Origin: Bacteroidota bacterium
GTDB lineage: Bacteria > Bacteroidota > Bacteroidia > Bacteroidales > FEN-979
NCBI GenBank assembly: GCA_026391795.1
Contig: JAPLDI010000023.1
Span: 1 to 64,000 of the forward strand
DNA length: 64,000 nt
Direction: 5' to 3'
In this document: piece after piece, positions 42,111 through 49,268 of the stretch
How positions within the stretch are numbered: the first letter of the stretch is position 1
How the letters are laid out: the number at the start of each line of letters is the position of its first letter
The notes under the pieces: generated by a model
The model's input: the letters and a program-made list of their open reading frames with translations, nothing else
What the model was told of the DNA's origin: nothing
Databases searched by the model: none
Translations under genes and position numbers: made by a program

Positions 42111-42725
42111 TTACTTTCGCGCGGTCAGCAAAAATACAGGGTACTCGGCTGTGCTTCCCTCAGAAGTTAATTTACGAATAACAAAGCAGGATGAGATTTT
42201 TACTTCCGAGAATCCTGTTTTCACGATCATATCCTTCAGATTTTCCGGGTCAAATCCGTGGTGAACGTTCACATCTCCATCGTGGAATGAACCGTCTTCC
42301 TGGTAAAGGTCAGCAATGGCAAGTATCCCTCCCGGTGAAAGCAGGTTATAAAACTTCCCGAAAATGGCCTCCGTATCCCGGATATGATGAAGCACCATCT
42401 GGCTGTACAGGATGTCGAACGGTTCGACGGTAAAATTTTCTTTTTCAAGGTCAAAGTAGATCGTCCTGAATTTTGAACGGTCTGCTTCATCCATCTTCTG
42501 CTCAGCCATGTTCAGCATTTCCTGCGAGCTGTCCATCAGTGTGATCGCAGAAAACATATCTTTCAGGTAGAAACTCAGCAACCCGGTTCCTGCCCCGAAT
42601 TCCAGCGCTTTCATTCCTGGTTTCAGGTCCACCATATTCTGAAGGTGCGCTGCAATGGCAATTGTGCGGTCCAGATGCATCCGGTTTTTATCCCATTCAC
42701 GGGCTTTTTCATCAAATTCGCTCAT
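42111..42725 (-). CDS. Class I SAM-dependent methyltransferase
   Basis: A protein of 204 residues. The SAM-binding glycine loop is ALEFGAGTGLLSFYL, followed by TLMDSSQEML, FDLE and FDILYSQMVLHHI, a Methyltransf_11-like order. The substrate is unknown. It lies 7 bp downstream of the NifX-like gene and is probably co-transcribed with it. Arsenite, thiol or small-molecule methylation are possible; no arsenite-specific cysteine set was seen. Confidence 0.88.
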   Translation of the reverse strand: MSEFDEKAREWDKNRMHLDRTIAIAAHLQNMVDLKPGMKALEFGAGTGLLSFYLKDMFSAITLMDSSQEMLNMAEQKMDEADRSKFRTIYFDLEKENFTVEPFDILYSQMVLHHIRDTEAIFGKFYNLLSPGGILAIADLYQEDGSFHDGDVNVHHGFDPENLKDMIVKTGFSEVKISSCFVIRKLTSEGSTAEYPVFLLTARK

Positions 42726-42732
42726 GAGATGA

Positions 42733-43107
42733 TTAATTTAATTCAGGATGATCACAACCGTCATGCTCTGTGCAGGTTTGCCCATTGTCTTTGATGGTTC
42801 CCTGAAGGAATTCAGTAACGACTTTTTCTGCCTCTCCATAACATCCCCTGACCACCTCGATACCAAATTCATTCAGGTGGCTTATTGCCCCGGCACCAAT
42901 GTTCCCGGCCAGCATTACGGATACTCCCTGTTCAGCAAGTGTCCTGGCTATACCTGAATGGCAGCCACATCCGTCAGACACGACAGGCATCCTTGATTCA
43001 ATTTGTTTTTCAGATGAGATTGTATAAACTGAGAAGTTTTCCGAATGTCCAAAATGTTCATTAACGAAACCGTTATGAACGGGTATTGCGATTTTTATTT
43101 TTTCCAT
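42733..43107 (-). CDS. NifX/NafY-like protein with Cys-rich segment, third of three
   Basis: A protein of 124 residues. KIKIAIPVHNGFVNEHFGHSENF is the opening of the MTH1175-type NifB/NifX family, with the GHS signature shared with NifB C-terminal domains. Extra cysteines (DGCGCHSGIA, and TCTEHDGCDHPE at the C-terminus) could bind metal. The family is often encoded beside MRP/ApbC-type Fe-S carriers, but none is here. It is divergent from the DUF6132-thioredoxin-OsmC genes, with a tandem operator between them. Confidence 0.88.
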   Translation of the reverse strand: MEKIKIAIPVHNGFVNEHFGHSENFSVYTISSEKQIESRMPVVSDGCGCHSGIARTLAEQGVSVMLAGNIGAGAISHLNEFGIEVVRGCYGEAEKVVTEFLQGTIKDNGQTCTEHDGCDHPELN

Positions 43108-43131
43108 TTCTTATCTATTGTTATCAGGTTG

Positions 43132-43211
43132 CAAAGATAAGAAGAAAAGTGATATTAAAACGATTTAAGTGATAATAAAGCGCTTTAATCCAATACTTCT
43201 TTTTATCTTTG
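43132..43211. promoter_or_regulatory. Divergent promoters flanking a tandem 20-bp operator
   Basis: Two tandem 20-bp units (43148-43167 AGTGATATTAAAACGATTTA; 43168-43187 AGTGATAATAAAGCGCTTTA) agree at 17 of 20 positions and each holds a TAAA-xCGx-TTTA palindrome, perfect in the second. A TATCTTTG -7 box lies on each side: minus strand 43132-43139 (towards the NifX-like gene) and plus strand 43204-43211 (towards DUF6132). The operator covers both -33 regions, so one regulator should control both directions. The regulator is not identified here. Confidence 0.78.
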
Positions 43212-43230
43212 CAGCATAAAAATATAGGTA

Positions 43231-43470
43231 ATGGAACAAACCTGTGAAGCAAAGAAAAAACCAAAATCGTTTAAGGAGTTTATTAAGTCGTCCTATTTTC
43301 TGCGTCCCTTTCTTGGAATCGTAATCGGCGGAGAGGCCGGTTACCTTTATTATCATTTTGTGGGATGTTCCACAGGATCCTGTGCAATTACGGGCAATCC
43401 TTTCATGAGTACAATTGCCGGCGGTTTCCTTGGATATTTTGCCCTGAACAGTCCCTGCAGCGGATGCTGA
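43231..43470 (+). CDS. DUF6132 family small membrane protein
   Basis: A protein of 79 residues. One to two hydrophobic helices (FLGIVIGGEAGYLYYHFVG, STIAGGFLGYFAL) with a cysteine-rich loop CSTGSCAITGNPFMSTI and a CSGC ending. This DUF is frequently found with thioredoxin-like and rhodanese-like genes in Bacteroidota, hinting at sulfur or redox transport (family knowledge plus inference). First gene of the plus-strand run with the thioredoxin-like and OsmC genes. Confidence 0.82.
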   Translation: MEQTCEAKKKPKSFKEFIKSSYFLRPFLGIVIGGEAGYLYYHFVGCSTGSCAITGNPFMSTIAGGFLGYFALNSPCSGC

Positions 43471-43520
43471 AAGGCAGGGGAATTGACAATCAAAAAAAAC
43501 AAATCCAAAAACTTACAATC

Positions 43521-43868
43521 ATGTTAGAAACAAATTTAAAACACATCCTTACGGCTGATGAACACCAGAAGGTTATCAGTGAACATGAAAATGTTATGAT
43601 CTGTTGCGGCAGGATGGGCCCGATGTGCATTCCGGTCTATGGAATAATGGAAAAGCTGGAATCCGTTTATACGCAGGTGAAATTCTTCGACATGGAATTC
43701 AACAGCCCGGAATCGCATGTGATCGGGAATGCACCTGAGTGCAGGGGATTTATGGGATTGCCGTTTACCGTATATTATAAAAACGGGAAACTGGTAAAGG
43801 CAACGACAAGCATTCAGAATGAACAGCAGATCAGGTCCATTCTGGATACTGAGTTCGGAACAATTTAA
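43521..43868 (+). CDS. Thioredoxin-fold protein with an altered active site
   Basis: A protein of 115 residues from ATG 43521; a longer frame from 43365 overlaps the previous gene and is not credible. The fold motifs remain (QVKFFDMEFNSPE, cis-proline LPFTVYYKNGKLV), but the usual WCGPC is replaced by ICCGRMGPMCIPV (Cys28, Cys29, Cys36), i.e. a CX6C arrangement plus an extra cysteine. A persulfide or metal relay instead of ordinary dithiol exchange is conceivable. Flanked by DUF6132 and OsmC genes. Confidence 0.85.
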   Translation: MLETNLKHILTADEHQKVISEHENVMICCGRMGPMCIPVYGIMEKLESVYTQVKFFDMEFNSPESHVIGNAPECRGFMGLPFTVYYKNGKLVKATTSIQNEQQIRSILDTEFGTI

Positions 43869-43892
43869 AAACGAATAAACGAAACAACAGAA

Positions 43893-44321
43893 ATGACAAC
43901 ACAATCAATCGATGTTCAATGGAGCAGCAACATGGCATTCAAAGCAAATGTCAACGGTCATGAAATCATCCTGGATCTTGACGAGTCAGCCGGAGGCACA
44001 AACCTGGGACCTAAACCCAAGCCGTTGCTTCTTGTGGCTCTTGGAGGATGTACCGCAATGGATGTGGTTTCGATGATGAAAAAGATGAAGATCGTACCGG
44101 AATATTTCAACGTCAAGGTTGATGGTGAACTTACCGAAGAACATCCGAAGCACTTTAAAAAAATAAAGGTAACCTATGAATTCCGGGGAAAGGACCTTCC
44201 GGTTGATAAACTTCAGAGAGCCATTGATCTCTCGCTGGGCCAGTATTGCGGGGTTTCGGAAACACTCAGGAAAACGGTTGAAATCGTCTCCGAGATAAAA
44301 ATTCTTGACACGCCCGAATAA
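43893..44321 (+). CDS. OsmC family peroxiredoxin-like protein (second of two)
   Basis: A protein of 142 residues, YhfA/OsmC type. The two cysteines are in ALGGCTAMDVVSMM and GQYCGVSETLRK. GGTNLGPKPKPLLL before the first cysteine is typical of this subfamily. It differs from the OsmC at 30093, so this is not a recent duplication. Located 24 bp after the thioredoxin-like gene, presumably under the tandem operator at 43148. Confidence 0.9.
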   Translation: MTTQSIDVQWSSNMAFKANVNGHEIILDLDESAGGTNLGPKPKPLLLVALGGCTAMDVVSMMKKMKIVPEYFNVKVDGELTEEHPKHFKKIKVTYEFRGKDLPVDKLQRAIDLSLGQYCGVSETLRKTVEIVSEIKILDTPE

Positions 44322-44507
44322 CCCTGAAACAGGTTTACCGCAAGTTCCGGATCCAGACGTTCCGAAAAACAGGAGGCACAACAAATCAGATTATTCCCGA
44401 ACAGGGTCAGATAATGATGATCTGTGTCTGTAACCAGTCGCAAAGAGAATAAAGATCGCGACAGTATTTTAAGATCGTGATGTGCTGGACAGAAAAGAAG
44501 GGAGGGA

Positions 44508-44768
44508 TCAGCCGGCGGGAGTGTTTTCTTTCCCGGTATCTGTCGGTTTTTGGGTAGTTTTATCAGCCTCTTTTTTCGGCGACTCATTAATATCATCTTC
44601 AAGGCCTTTTAACCCGTCTTTGAATCCTTTAACGCCTTTCCCGACGCCTTTCATGAGTTCAGGGATTTTTGAACCTCCAAAAAGTAACAGTACGATAAGG
44701 GCGATGAGAATAAGTTCCGGGGCGCCAAGGCCTCCAAGAATTCCGGCAATTATCATTAATGTCTGCAT
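44508..44768 (-). CDS. tatA: Twin-arginine translocase subunit TatA
   Basis: A protein of 86 residues from ATG 44768 (MQTLMIIAGILGG); a frame start at 44804 adds 12 residues. The TatA hallmark is LGAPELILIALIVLLLFGGSK with a single helix and the following IPELMKGVGKGVKGFKDGL amphipathic helix, then an acidic/polar tail. It forms the protein-conducting part of the Tat system with TatC (27003). The 186 bp upstream of 44508 hold nothing I could identify. Confidence 0.92.
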   Translation of the reverse strand: MQTLMIIAGILGGLGAPELILIALIVLLLFGGSKIPELMKGVGKGVKGFKDGLKGLEDDINESPKKEADKTTQKPTDTGKENTPAG

Positions 44769-44833
44769 CTGGATTATTTTTAACGATGAAATAGTAAACG
44801 ACAAAAGTAATCAATATTTAATAACAGGAAAGT

Positions 44834-46090
44834 TCATTCCCCTGAATCTTTTCTGAAGAACAAACAAGCATCGCCGTAACTTAAAAACCGGAACTCGTGC
44901 CGGAGGGCAAATTCATAGGCGGTCTTCCATTTAGGTCCGATGAATGCTGCCACCAGCAGCAACAGTGTACTCTGCGGCATGTGAAAATTGGTGATCATTC
45001 CCTGAACGATACGGAAACGGTAACCGGGAACGATCATCAGTTCTGTCGCGCCCGTGTACCTGTCATATCCTGATTTTTCAAGGTATGCGGCTAAAGTGGA
45101 AAGTGCTTCGGCAACAGGGATGTTCCTGTTGAAATCCGGCTCATAGGGGTCCCATTGGTGAACCTCAGGAGGATGTTCGGTGCCCCTGACAATGAGTTTA
45201 ACTCCCAGCCAGTAAAGGCTTTCAATCGTGCGTACCGAGGTTGTCCCTACGGCAAAAACAGGTCTCTTACTCTGGCTGATCAGTTCCTTGAGGATGGACA
45301 GCCCGACGGAAATTTTTTCTGAATGCATCGTGTGATCTGCGATATTATCCGCACTTACCGGCCGGAAGGTTCCGATTCCGACATGCAGCGTCACCTTATG
45401 GATGGTGATGTTTTTCTTTTCCAGGATTTCCATTACGGGTTCTGTGAAGTGCAGTCCGGCTGTCGGGGCTGCAACGGAGCCTTCCTGCCTTGCAAAAACG
45501 GTTTGGTAACGGCTGGCATCCCGGGTTGTGGGAGCTCGCAGGATATATGGTGGCAGGGGTACCATCCCGGCATGTTCAATGATCTCTGAAAAGGAGGACC
45601 CTGCAGGTTCCCAGGAAAAAGAGATGGAAAAACAGCCATCTCCCAGGCTCTCTTTTTTTTCGGCTGACAATGTATAAGGATTTCCTTCCAGAACAAATGA
45701 TTTCTTAAGGTTCCCCTCCTTCCATCTTTTTACATTTCCAACAAGGCATTTCCAGGTAGAGGTTTTGGTTTGGGCAAAAGCAGCCTGAATTTCGGTAACC
45801 GGAAAGAGTGGTTCAAGGCAAAAGATCTCGATGGTTGCCCCCGTGTTTTTAGAAAAGATCAGTCGGGCGCGGATCACCCTGGTATCGTTTACCACAAGGA
45901 TTGCATCTTCGGGCAATTCATCCCCGATCCGTGAAAAGACCGATTCCCTGATATCTCCTTCCTTCCATACCAGCAGTTTAGAGCTTTCACGTTGTTCCAG
46001 CGGGAATTGTGCAATGCGTGAAGCAGGCAGCGGATAATCGTAATCCTTGATCCGGATATTCCCGGGAACTGGCATAGCTTGGATTTTCAT
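44834..46090 (-). CDS. queA: S-adenosylmethionine:tRNA ribosyltransferase-isomerase
   Basis: A protein of 418 residues that transfers a ribosyl unit from SAM to preQ1-modified tRNA in queuosine synthesis. Signatures: DYDYPLPASRIAQFPLEQRESSKLLV, ILVVNDTRVIRARL, SVAAPTAGLHFT, VTLHVGIGTFRPV, TTSVRTIESLYW and NFHMPQSTLLLLVAAF. It is about 60 residues longer than the E. coli enzyme, with an enlarged middle region; such long forms are common in Bacteroidota. An ATG 15 bp downstream (46075) is an alternative start. No other queuosine gene is nearby. Confidence 0.93.
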   Translation of the reverse strand: MKIQAMPVPGNIRIKDYDYPLPASRIAQFPLEQRESSKLLVWKEGDIRESVFSRIGDELPEDAILVVNDTRVIRARLIFSKNTGATIEIFCLEPLFPVTEIQAAFAQTKTSTWKCLVGNVKRWKEGNLKKSFVLEGNPYTLSAEKKESLGDGCFSISFSWEPAGSSFSEIIEHAGMVPLPPYILRAPTTRDASRYQTVFARQEGSVAAPTAGLHFTEPVMEILEKKNITIHKVTLHVGIGTFRPVSADNIADHTMHSEKISVGLSILKELISQSKRPVFAVGTTSVRTIESLYWLGVKLIVRGTEHPPEVHQWDPYEPDFNRNIPVAEALSTLAAYLEKSGYDRYTGATELMIVPGYRFRIVQGMITNFHMPQSTLLLLVAAFIGPKWKTAYEFALRHEFRFLSYGDACLFFRKDSGE

Positions 46091-46104
46091 GCAAAGATAG
46101 GAGT

Positions 46105-46141
46105 AAAAAAAAAGCCCCCGTCCTGGATCCGGAAGGGGGCT
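46105..46141 (-). terminator. Rho-independent terminator of the porin gene
   Basis: On the minus strand an 11-bp stem with one mismatch (plus-strand arms 46113-46123 and 46131-46141) closes a 7-base loop. It is followed by eight T (A8 at 46105-46112 on the plus strand). It lies 18 bp after the porin stop and just before the queA start, separating the two. Confidence 0.88.
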
Positions 46142-46159
46142 GATACAGAGTTGATCTGT

Positions 46160-47602
46160 TTATTTTTTTTCGGATGTAAAGAAATTGGGTTTATAGGTAA
46201 GCATTACATAAGCGTATTGTCCCATGCGGCCGGTTCCTGCTTTCAACCCGTCCATGATTTCCTTCGAGTTGCTGTTCAGGTAGAGACAGTAGGCTGCATT
46301 CAGCTCCAGGTTCGGGATGGGTTTGTAGAGGAACATCAGGTCGATTTCTGAGCCAAGCTGTTTGCTGACAGACTGGTAGGGGAGATCTCCTTTCTTGACA
46401 ATCTTTGCAGGCAGGTAGCCATAGGGCAGGGTGAACCAGCGGTAAGTGGCTTCCAGGGATGTTTTTTCAGAGAACCTGACCGTTGCCCTTCCATAGAGGT
46501 CGTTGAGCCCGTTGTGCAGTGCGTCCTGTCCGAGATAGGAGGTGTAAAGGTCCATGTAACCATAAAACTGGTGCTTGGTTGAAAAAGGTGTCGCAAACCC
46601 GCGAACCTCGGTTTTCAGCTTTGTTGTATCGGAAGCATTGTTCCCGCTCAGCCTCTCATATCCGATAAGAAGTGTAAGCGGTTTCACGACCCTGTAGGAC
46701 ACCCATCCTCCCATGAAATATGCATTCATGTTGCGGCCATCCTTGTATTTCCCGGTCTGGTAAAAGCCGTTGACAAATACACTCAGGTTTTTCCAGTAAA
46801 ACCCGGCAGTAGCTCCTGCTGTTCCGCGGGCATAGATCGTAAGATTATGGGTCTGAGTTGCAGTGGTAGCAGCAATTTTCGTGGTGAAAGAACCGACGGT
46901 ATCGGATCCGTTGGTGACCCAGGTTGTCACGGTCTTTGCAGGGGTGGTTGTCGTGGTGTTTGCCATCTGGTAGGCATCAACCACACCCAGAACGGAAACA
47001 ACGAGTTTCTCCTTGAGGAACTTCATCTGGTTGTAAAGATAACTCATGTATTTGTAATTCTTCAGCGTGTAATCACCAAGGTAAGGAACGGTTGCCGGGG
47101 CTGCATTGTTGATTGCAAATCCATAATCGCCGACGTACTTTGCAGAGGGTACGTTCCATTCGAGGTTCACAATGTCGTGGGTGGCACCCCATTGCGACCA
47201 GTTCGACAACCCGAAGATCCTCATGTCATCATACGTCAGCCCCATGCGGCCGATGCGCACGGCAAAACCCTTCGTGAAGTAATAGCGCAGCCATCCTTCA
47301 TAAATATTGATGGTGTTTTTTGAGATCGAATCGGAAGCATAATTGTTCTCACCGAAGGTAAACGCATGCTGCAGGGAGATAAGGGTCTGGAGTTTTTCGC
47401 TGTTGTAACCAAAGCTAATGCGGCTCCTGCCAAGAATGGTGCCATAGCCGGTCATCGTGGAGTCTCCCAGTTTATAGTAGCCGTTGCGGTATTCGGCCCT
47501 TGGCCGGAATTCCCCTGAAATGGTAAACTGTGCAGCGGCATTGCCTGCGAAAGCAAGCGTAAGAACGAAGAGACACAGTGCCCTCGTAAAAGTTGTTTTC
47601 AT
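46160..47602 (-). CDS. Outer membrane beta-barrel (porin-like) protein
   Basis: A protein of 480 residues with a signal peptide (MKTTFTRALCLFVLTLAFAGNAAAQ). The rest alternates short amphipathic strands, starting FTISGEFRPRAEYRNGYYKL, with many aromatic residues and an aromatic-rich final strand (YAYVMLTYKPNFF), typical of a porin or alginate-export-type barrel. The substrate is unknown. The gene stands alone with its own terminator at 46105 and a CAAAAATA element (TATTTTTG on the minus strand, 47634-47641) as a candidate -7 box. Confidence 0.82.
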   Translation of the reverse strand: MKTTFTRALCLFVLTLAFAGNAAAQFTISGEFRPRAEYRNGYYKLGDSTMTGYGTILGRSRISFGYNSEKLQTLISLQHAFTFGENNYASDSISKNTINIYEGWLRYYFTKGFAVRIGRMGLTYDDMRIFGLSNWSQWGATHDIVNLEWNVPSAKYVGDYGFAINNAAPATVPYLGDYTLKNYKYMSYLYNQMKFLKEKLVVSVLGVVDAYQMANTTTTTPAKTVTTWVTNGSDTVGSFTTKIAATTATQTHNLTIYARGTAGATAGFYWKNLSVFVNGFYQTGKYKDGRNMNAYFMGGWVSYRVVKPLTLLIGYERLSGNNASDTTKLKTEVRGFATPFSTKHQFYGYMDLYTSYLGQDALHNGLNDLYGRATVRFSEKTSLEATYRWFTLPYGYLPAKIVKKGDLPYQSVSKQLGSEIDLMFLYKPIPNLELNAAYCLYLNSNSKEIMDGLKAGTGRMGQYAYVMLTYKPNFFTSEKK

Positions 47603-47729
47603 GTTTTTTTTGTTTTGTTAGTAAATGGTGCGGCAAAAATATAAAAAGTTCTTGATGGATGTGTCGTTATGTGCATATCGGTTTAATGAAATATTACCTA
47701 TATTTACATCCTGACGAACTCCCTGGAAA

Positions 47730-48464
47730 ATGAAAAAACATATTCCCAATGCCTTAACAACCCTCAACCTTGTTTGCGGGCTTTTTTCCATTACGATGGT
47801 CTTCCAGAATCACCTGATCTGGGCAGCTTCTTTCATCTTTCTTGCAGCGGTCTTTGATTACCTGGACGGGACGGCAGCCCGGTTGCTGAAAGCCTATTCT
47901 GAAATGGGAAAGCAAATGGATTCGCTGGCCGATGTGGTTTCATTCGGCGTAGCTCCCGGAATCATCGTTTTTCAGCTGCTTTCTTTAAACTGTACCAGTT
48001 GCAACATCCTGGAGCGCTGGCATATCATTCCCTATTTTGCATTCCTGATCCCGGTTTGTTCGGCGCTCCGCCTTGCCAAGTTCAACATCGATCCGCGCCA
48101 GGCTGTGAATTTTATTGGCCTGCCTACTCCCGCCAATGCTATCTTTTTTGCATCCATCCCGATGATACTGCTTATCCAGGGAAGGATCCATACTTTCATT
48201 GAACTTGACTTTATGGTAGTGTTGTTCTCAAACCCGCGTGTACTGGCAATTCTGTCGGTTGTATTCTCATACCTCCTGATCTCTGAAATACACCTGTTTT
48301 CGATGAAGTTCAAATCCATGGCCTGGAAAGGGAATGAGCACCGGTTTATCTTTCTGATTCTCTCCCTGGTGCTTCTGGTGATCTTTTCGATCAGTGCGGT
48401 GCCGATGGTGATCCTGCTCTACCTTTTCCTTTCCCTCATCTATCAGAAAAGAATGCAGGAGTAA
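47730..48464 (+). CDS. pssA: CDP-diacylglycerol-serine O-phosphatidyltransferase
   Basis: A protein of 244 residues with about eight membrane helices. The CDP-alcohol phosphatidyltransferase motif D-x2-DG-x2-AR-x8-G-x3-D-x3-D is complete: DYLDGTAARLLKAYSEMGKQ and then MDSLAD. IPNALTTLNLVCGLFSI at the N-terminus is typical for PssA of the small, integral type. It makes phosphatidylserine, precursor of phosphatidylethanolamine. No psd gene is adjacent. Confidence 0.94.
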   Translation: MKKHIPNALTTLNLVCGLFSITMVFQNHLIWAASFIFLAAVFDYLDGTAARLLKAYSEMGKQMDSLADVVSFGVAPGIIVFQLLSLNCTSCNILERWHIIPYFAFLIPVCSALRLAKFNIDPRQAVNFIGLPTPANAIFFASIPMILLIQGRIHTFIELDFMVVLFSNPRVLAILSVVFSYLLISEIHLFSMKFKSMAWKGNEHRFIFLILSLVLLVIFSISAVPMVILLYLFLSLIYQKRMQE

Positions 48465-48484
48465 TTTCTTCGGATTCCCTTTTT

Positions 48485-49207
48485 CTACCGCAATTCAAAA
48501 TTCTGCCCGAGGTAAACCTTGCGTACATGAGGGTCCTGGGCCAGTTCCTGTGAGGATCCGGCCATCAGGATGGATCCTTCGAAGAGGAGATAGGACCTGT
48601 CGGTGATGGTCAGGGTTTCATGAACATTATGATCGGTAATAAGGACACCGATGTTTTTTTGCTTCAGTTTGATGACGATGTTCTGGATATCCTCTACCGC
48701 AATCGGGTCAATGCCGGCGAAAGGCTCATCCAGCAAAATGAACTTGGGATCTACGGCAAGACAGCGGGCGATTTCCGTTCTGCGCCGTTCGCCTCCTGAA
48801 AGCTGGATTCCCTGGCTTTTTCTTACATGCTGCAGTCCGAATTCATCCAGAAGGATTTCCAGCCGTTCTTTTTGCTGTATTTTGTTGAGGGGGGTGAACT
48901 CAAGGATAGCACGGATGTTGTCTTCGACGCTCAGTTTCCGGAAAACAGATGGTTCCTGGGCCAGGTACCCGATTCCCCGCTGGGCCCTCCGGTACATGGG
49001 TTCTTTTGTGATGTCCAGGTCGTCTAGAAAAACCTTCCCGTTTAAAGGTTTTATAAGTCCTACGATGATGTAAAAAGAGGTGGTCTTCCCGGCGCCGTTG
49101 GGGCCGAGCAGTCCCACAATCTCCCCTTGTTTCACCTGGACGGAGACCTCATTCACCACCGTCCGGTTCCTGTATTTCTTTACTATTTTTTCAGTTCGAA
49201 GCACCAT
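48485..49207 (-). CDS. lptB: LPS export ABC transporter ATP-binding protein LptB
   Basis: A protein of 240 residues from ATG 49207 ([20 protein letters not shown]); ATG 49255 adds 16 poorly supported residues. Walker A is GPNGAGKTT, the signature [16 protein letters not shown], Walker [14 protein letters not shown], and the H-loop [12 protein letters not shown], closely matching LptB. It drives LPS transport to the outer membrane. It is the last gene of the minus-strand run kpsF, DUF5686 protein, lptB, all cell-envelope related. Confidence 0.95.
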   Translation of the reverse strand: MVLRTEKIVKKYRNRTVVNEVSVQVKQGEIVGLLGPNGAGKTTSFYIIVGLIKPLNGKVFLDDLDITKEPMYRRAQRGIGYLAQEPSVFRKLSVEDNIRAILEFTPLNKIQQKERLEILLDEFGLQHVRKSQGIQLSGGERRRTEIARCLAVDPKFILLDEPFAGIDPIAVEDIQNIVIKLKQKNIGVLITDHNVHETLTITDRSYLLFEGSILMAGSSQELAQDPHVRKVYLGQNFELR

Positions 49208-49268
49208 CTGATTCCTGGCTTTATGCAATCGGGATCCAACATCCAAAATTATCAATAATATTAATACC

